Shown here piece by piece: positions 62,369-64,000 of a stretch of DNA of 64,000 nt. Source of the stretch: UBA6544 sp049601975 (GTDB taxonomy: Bacteria; Pseudomonadota; Alphaproteobacteria; UBA8366). The notes below the pieces were generated by a model that saw only the letters and a list, made by a program, of their open reading frames with translations, made no database searches and was not told the origin of the DNA. The stretch lies in the NCBI GenBank assembly GCA_049601975.1, contig JBMYRC010000006.1, positions 1 through 64,000 of the forward strand, read 5' to 3'. The stretch's first letter is position 1, and each line of letters starts with the position of its first letter. Made by a program: the position numbers and the translations under genes.

Positions 62369-63139
62369 CTAAAGGCCAAGCAAACGACTCTCCTCAATCT
62401 CCTTTGTCTCGATTTCGGCGAGCGTCAGCATGTGCCAAAACAGCGCCAGGTTACTCGATAACACGGGTTTGCCGAGCTGTTCTTCCGCCGCCGCGATAAT
62501 GCGGGCGCAACGCAGGTTTGTGCAGGAAATGAACACCGCTTCCGCGTCACTCCCCTCGCCCGCCGCGACCGCAGCCTCGAGGATTGATTGCGGCGTGATA
62601 CGGGCGACATTTGCCTCGACTTCCTCGTCGAAGGTGGTCACGCCAGAAATATCAAAGCCGCCCGCCGCGAACATTTTCACGATGTCCCCGGTCACCGCGA
62701 TATTGTAAGGCGTCAACACTGCGATCCGTTGGATGTCGAGCGCCCGTAGCCCTGCCTTCGCGGCTGTCGCCGGATTTGTCGGCCTCACGCCGGGCCGTGC
62801 CGAGGTTATCAGGCTCGCCACGCGGTCCTCTCCGATCACCGAAGAGGCGGAGGTACAAGCATAGCCGATCACATCAAAATTGGCGCCGACGGGAAACAAT
62901 CCGATTGCGGCGCCCAAATCCGCCTCCATAGCGGCCAATGTATCGTGGGTCACCGCTTCCCCGCTCGGAATGCGAGTGTGATGCAGAATAACAGAGCGGT
63001 CTCTCAGGTAGTAGCGAAACTCGTCCTCGATCGTCTCTTCCGCCTGCAAAACCACCAATCCCAGGGTGGGCAAGCGGGCGCCTTCATCCTCGACAACATA
63101 GGGAGCGGATGCGACCATCGATAAATGTTTTCCTTCCAT
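62369..63139 (-). CDS. Asp/Glu/hydantoin racemase-superfamily (maleate isomerase/arylmalonate decarboxylase-like)
   Basis: A 256-residue protein with the two symmetric active-site cysteines of this superfamily: IGYACTSASSVIG (about residue 93) and FISCTNLRCARII (about 205), and the RPTNPATAAKAGLRALDIQR segment. Closest in pattern to maleate cis-trans isomerases and arylmalonate decarboxylases, which act on short dicarboxylic acids. ATG 63139 has GAGGT upstream; an internal ATG at 63118 is possible. Divergent from the MFS gene at 63235, which might be its carrier. Confidence 0.85.
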   Translation of the reverse strand: MEGKHLSMVASAPYVVEDEGARLPTLGLVVLQAEETIEDEFRYYLRDRSVILHHTRIPSGEAVTHDTLAAMEADLGAAIGLFPVGANFDVIGYACTSASSVIGEDRVASLITSARPGVRPTNPATAAKAGLRALDIQRIAVLTPYNIAVTGDIVKMFAAGGFDISGVTTFDEEVEANVARITPQSILEAAVAAGEGSDAEAVFISCTNLRCARIIAAAEEQLGKPVLSSNLALFWHMLTLAEIETKEIEESRLLGL

Positions 63140-63234
63140 CGCTCAGACCTCGACTACCAAGTTTCTGATTGTAAGGGCAATTCACCCGACGCGCGATACT
63201 TCTTAACGCCGCACCCCGATAACCACACTCCCGA

Positions 63235-64000
63235 ATGAGCACCAGCGACGTCCTTTTCGCCCGTTATGGGCCCAAATACCGATGGGTGGTTACCGTCGTG
63301 GCGCTGATGGCATTCTTCTGCATGGTCTTCGCCAGCTCGATGATTAATGTGGCAATTCCGAACGTCATGGGCGCCTACGGTGTCGGTCAGGATAAAGCGC
63401 AATTCCTCTCCAGCGCCTTCCTCGCGACCACGGTGACGAGCCTGCTTGCCAACACCTGGCTGATCGGGCGGTTCGGACAACCCGCCACCTTCGCCGCCAG
63501 TTTGATCGTCTTTATCTTCGGCAGTGTTGTCAGCAGTTTTGCCCCGACCCTCGACATGATCATCGTCGGTCGCGTTATCCAAGGGTTCGGCGCGGGCGTC
63601 ATCCAACCGCTGGTCATGGTATTGCTGTTTGACATTTTCCCACGAGAAAAACGCGGTGTAGCGATGGGTCTTTTCAGCATGGGTGTCGCCTTCGCACTTG
63701 GTCTGGCACCCGCACTCGGCGGCATCGTGGTCGACACATTAGGATGGAGATATGTCTTCCTTATCCCAGTCCCGGTCGCCCTCATCTCCCTGGCGATGGG
63801 CGTCTTCTTTATACCCGAACGGAAGAGCCGGGGGCCCGCCGGAAAGTTCGATTATCTCGGCTACGCGCTCATGTGCGGCTTCGTCTTCTGCCTAATGACG
63901 ATCCTCGGCAACGGACAGCGGTGGGGTTGGGCCTCAGACGACATCGCCATTCTTCTGACAATCATGGTCCTGTCGCTGATCGGGTTCGTTTTCTCCCAAC
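63235..64000 (+). CDS. DHA2-type MFS exporter, 3' end beyond the window
   Basis: From ATG 63235 the frame is open to the border (255 codons): STSDVLFARYGPKYRWVVTV, MINVAIPNVMGAYGVGQDKA, FGRV-like GRVIQGFGAGVIQPLVMVLL, and MGVAFALGLAPALGGIVVD, i.e. the first seven helices or so of a 14-helix DHA2 carrier. The N-terminal half closely resembles the carrier at 19657 (FARYGPxYxW). Partial only because of the window end. Only a weak ribosome-binding site is visible. Confidence 0.85.
   Translation, partial: MSTSDVLFARYGPKYRWVVTVVALMAFFCMVFASSMINVAIPNVMGAYGVGQDKAQFLSSAFLATTVTSLLANTWLIGRFGQPATFAASLIVFIFGSVVSSFAPTLDMIIVGRVIQGFGAGVIQPLVMVLLFDIFPREKRGVAMGLFSMGVAFALGLAPALGGIVVDTLGWRYVFLIPVPVALISLAMGVFFIPERKSRGPAGKFDYLGYALMCGFVFCLMTILGNGQRWGWASDDIAILLTIMVLSLIGFVFSQ

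Noticed and set aside
1..64000. tRNA, rRNA, CRISPR array, phage genes
   Set aside because: No cloverleaf ends, repeat-spacer pattern, rRNA-like tracts or phage structural genes were seen in any gap.

Overview
The window looks like a chromosomal segment of a free-living, aerobic, catabolically versatile proteobacterium, most likely an alphaproteobacterium of Rhodospirillales type. This is inferred from the block aroC, fabI, YihY, J-domain protein, glycine-zipper lipoprotein and pdxH, and from the density of luciferase-like monooxygenases, acyl-CoA enzymes, SDRs and MFS carriers. Most of it is moderately GC-rich and densely coded. No rRNA, tRNA, CRISPR array or intact mobile element was seen.

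Layout. 1-4.4 kb is an accessory island, visibly richer in A+T, holding a three-gene yjfI/pspA/glutathionylspermidine-synthase-like operon between transposase remnants (IS1595-like left, IS3-like right) and a broken alpha/beta hydrolase. 4.4-25.7 kb is catabolic: D-aminoacylase-like amidohydrolase, Tag glycosylase, a dehydrogenase/SDR pair, UbiD/UbiX decarboxylase with VOC protein, hydrolases, three MFS carriers, an old-yellow-enzyme homologue, two luciferase-like monooxygenases, a LysR regulator coupled to an ectoine-synthase-like cupin, an acyl-CoA dehydrogenase and a P450. 25.7-36 kb is housekeeping (chorismate synthase, FabI, YihY, J-protein, PdxH, CDF transporter) ending in an MFS carrier and a sensor kinase whose N-terminal part is cut off by a stop codon. 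36.3-47.1 kb is a long series of acyl-CoA and small-molecule genes. 47.2-55.9 kb carries a Baeyer-Villiger-type monooxygenase, isomerase, CMD protein, hydrolase, a third luciferase-like monooxygenase, an acyl-CoA ligase, a NIPSNAP-like protein and an SDR. 55.9-62.0 kb is gltD/gltB; the window ends with an Asp/Glu racemase-family gene and an MFS gene cut by the border.

Main observation. At 43057-43692 a DsbA/FrnE-like thioredoxin-fold gene has an in-frame TGA exactly where the first cysteine of the CPWC active site belongs. A nine-pair hairpin with a 5-base, G-containing loop begins just downstream, and its loop starts 20 bases after the TGA, which fits the known layout of bacterial SECIS elements. 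The gene most probably encodes a selenoprotein (U-P-W-C). Other in-frame stops found in decayed genes here are TAA or TAG and do not fall on catalytic cysteines.

Other notable points: an HMG-CoA-synthase-like/OB-fold fusion next to a thiolase with Ser in place of the catalytic Cys; a lone ectoine-synthase-like protein with altered substrate-site residues; an acyl-CoA carboxyltransferase without a biotin subunit; and small decayed genes recognisable only by reading across frames. Pathway substrates are not deduced from sequence and are left open.
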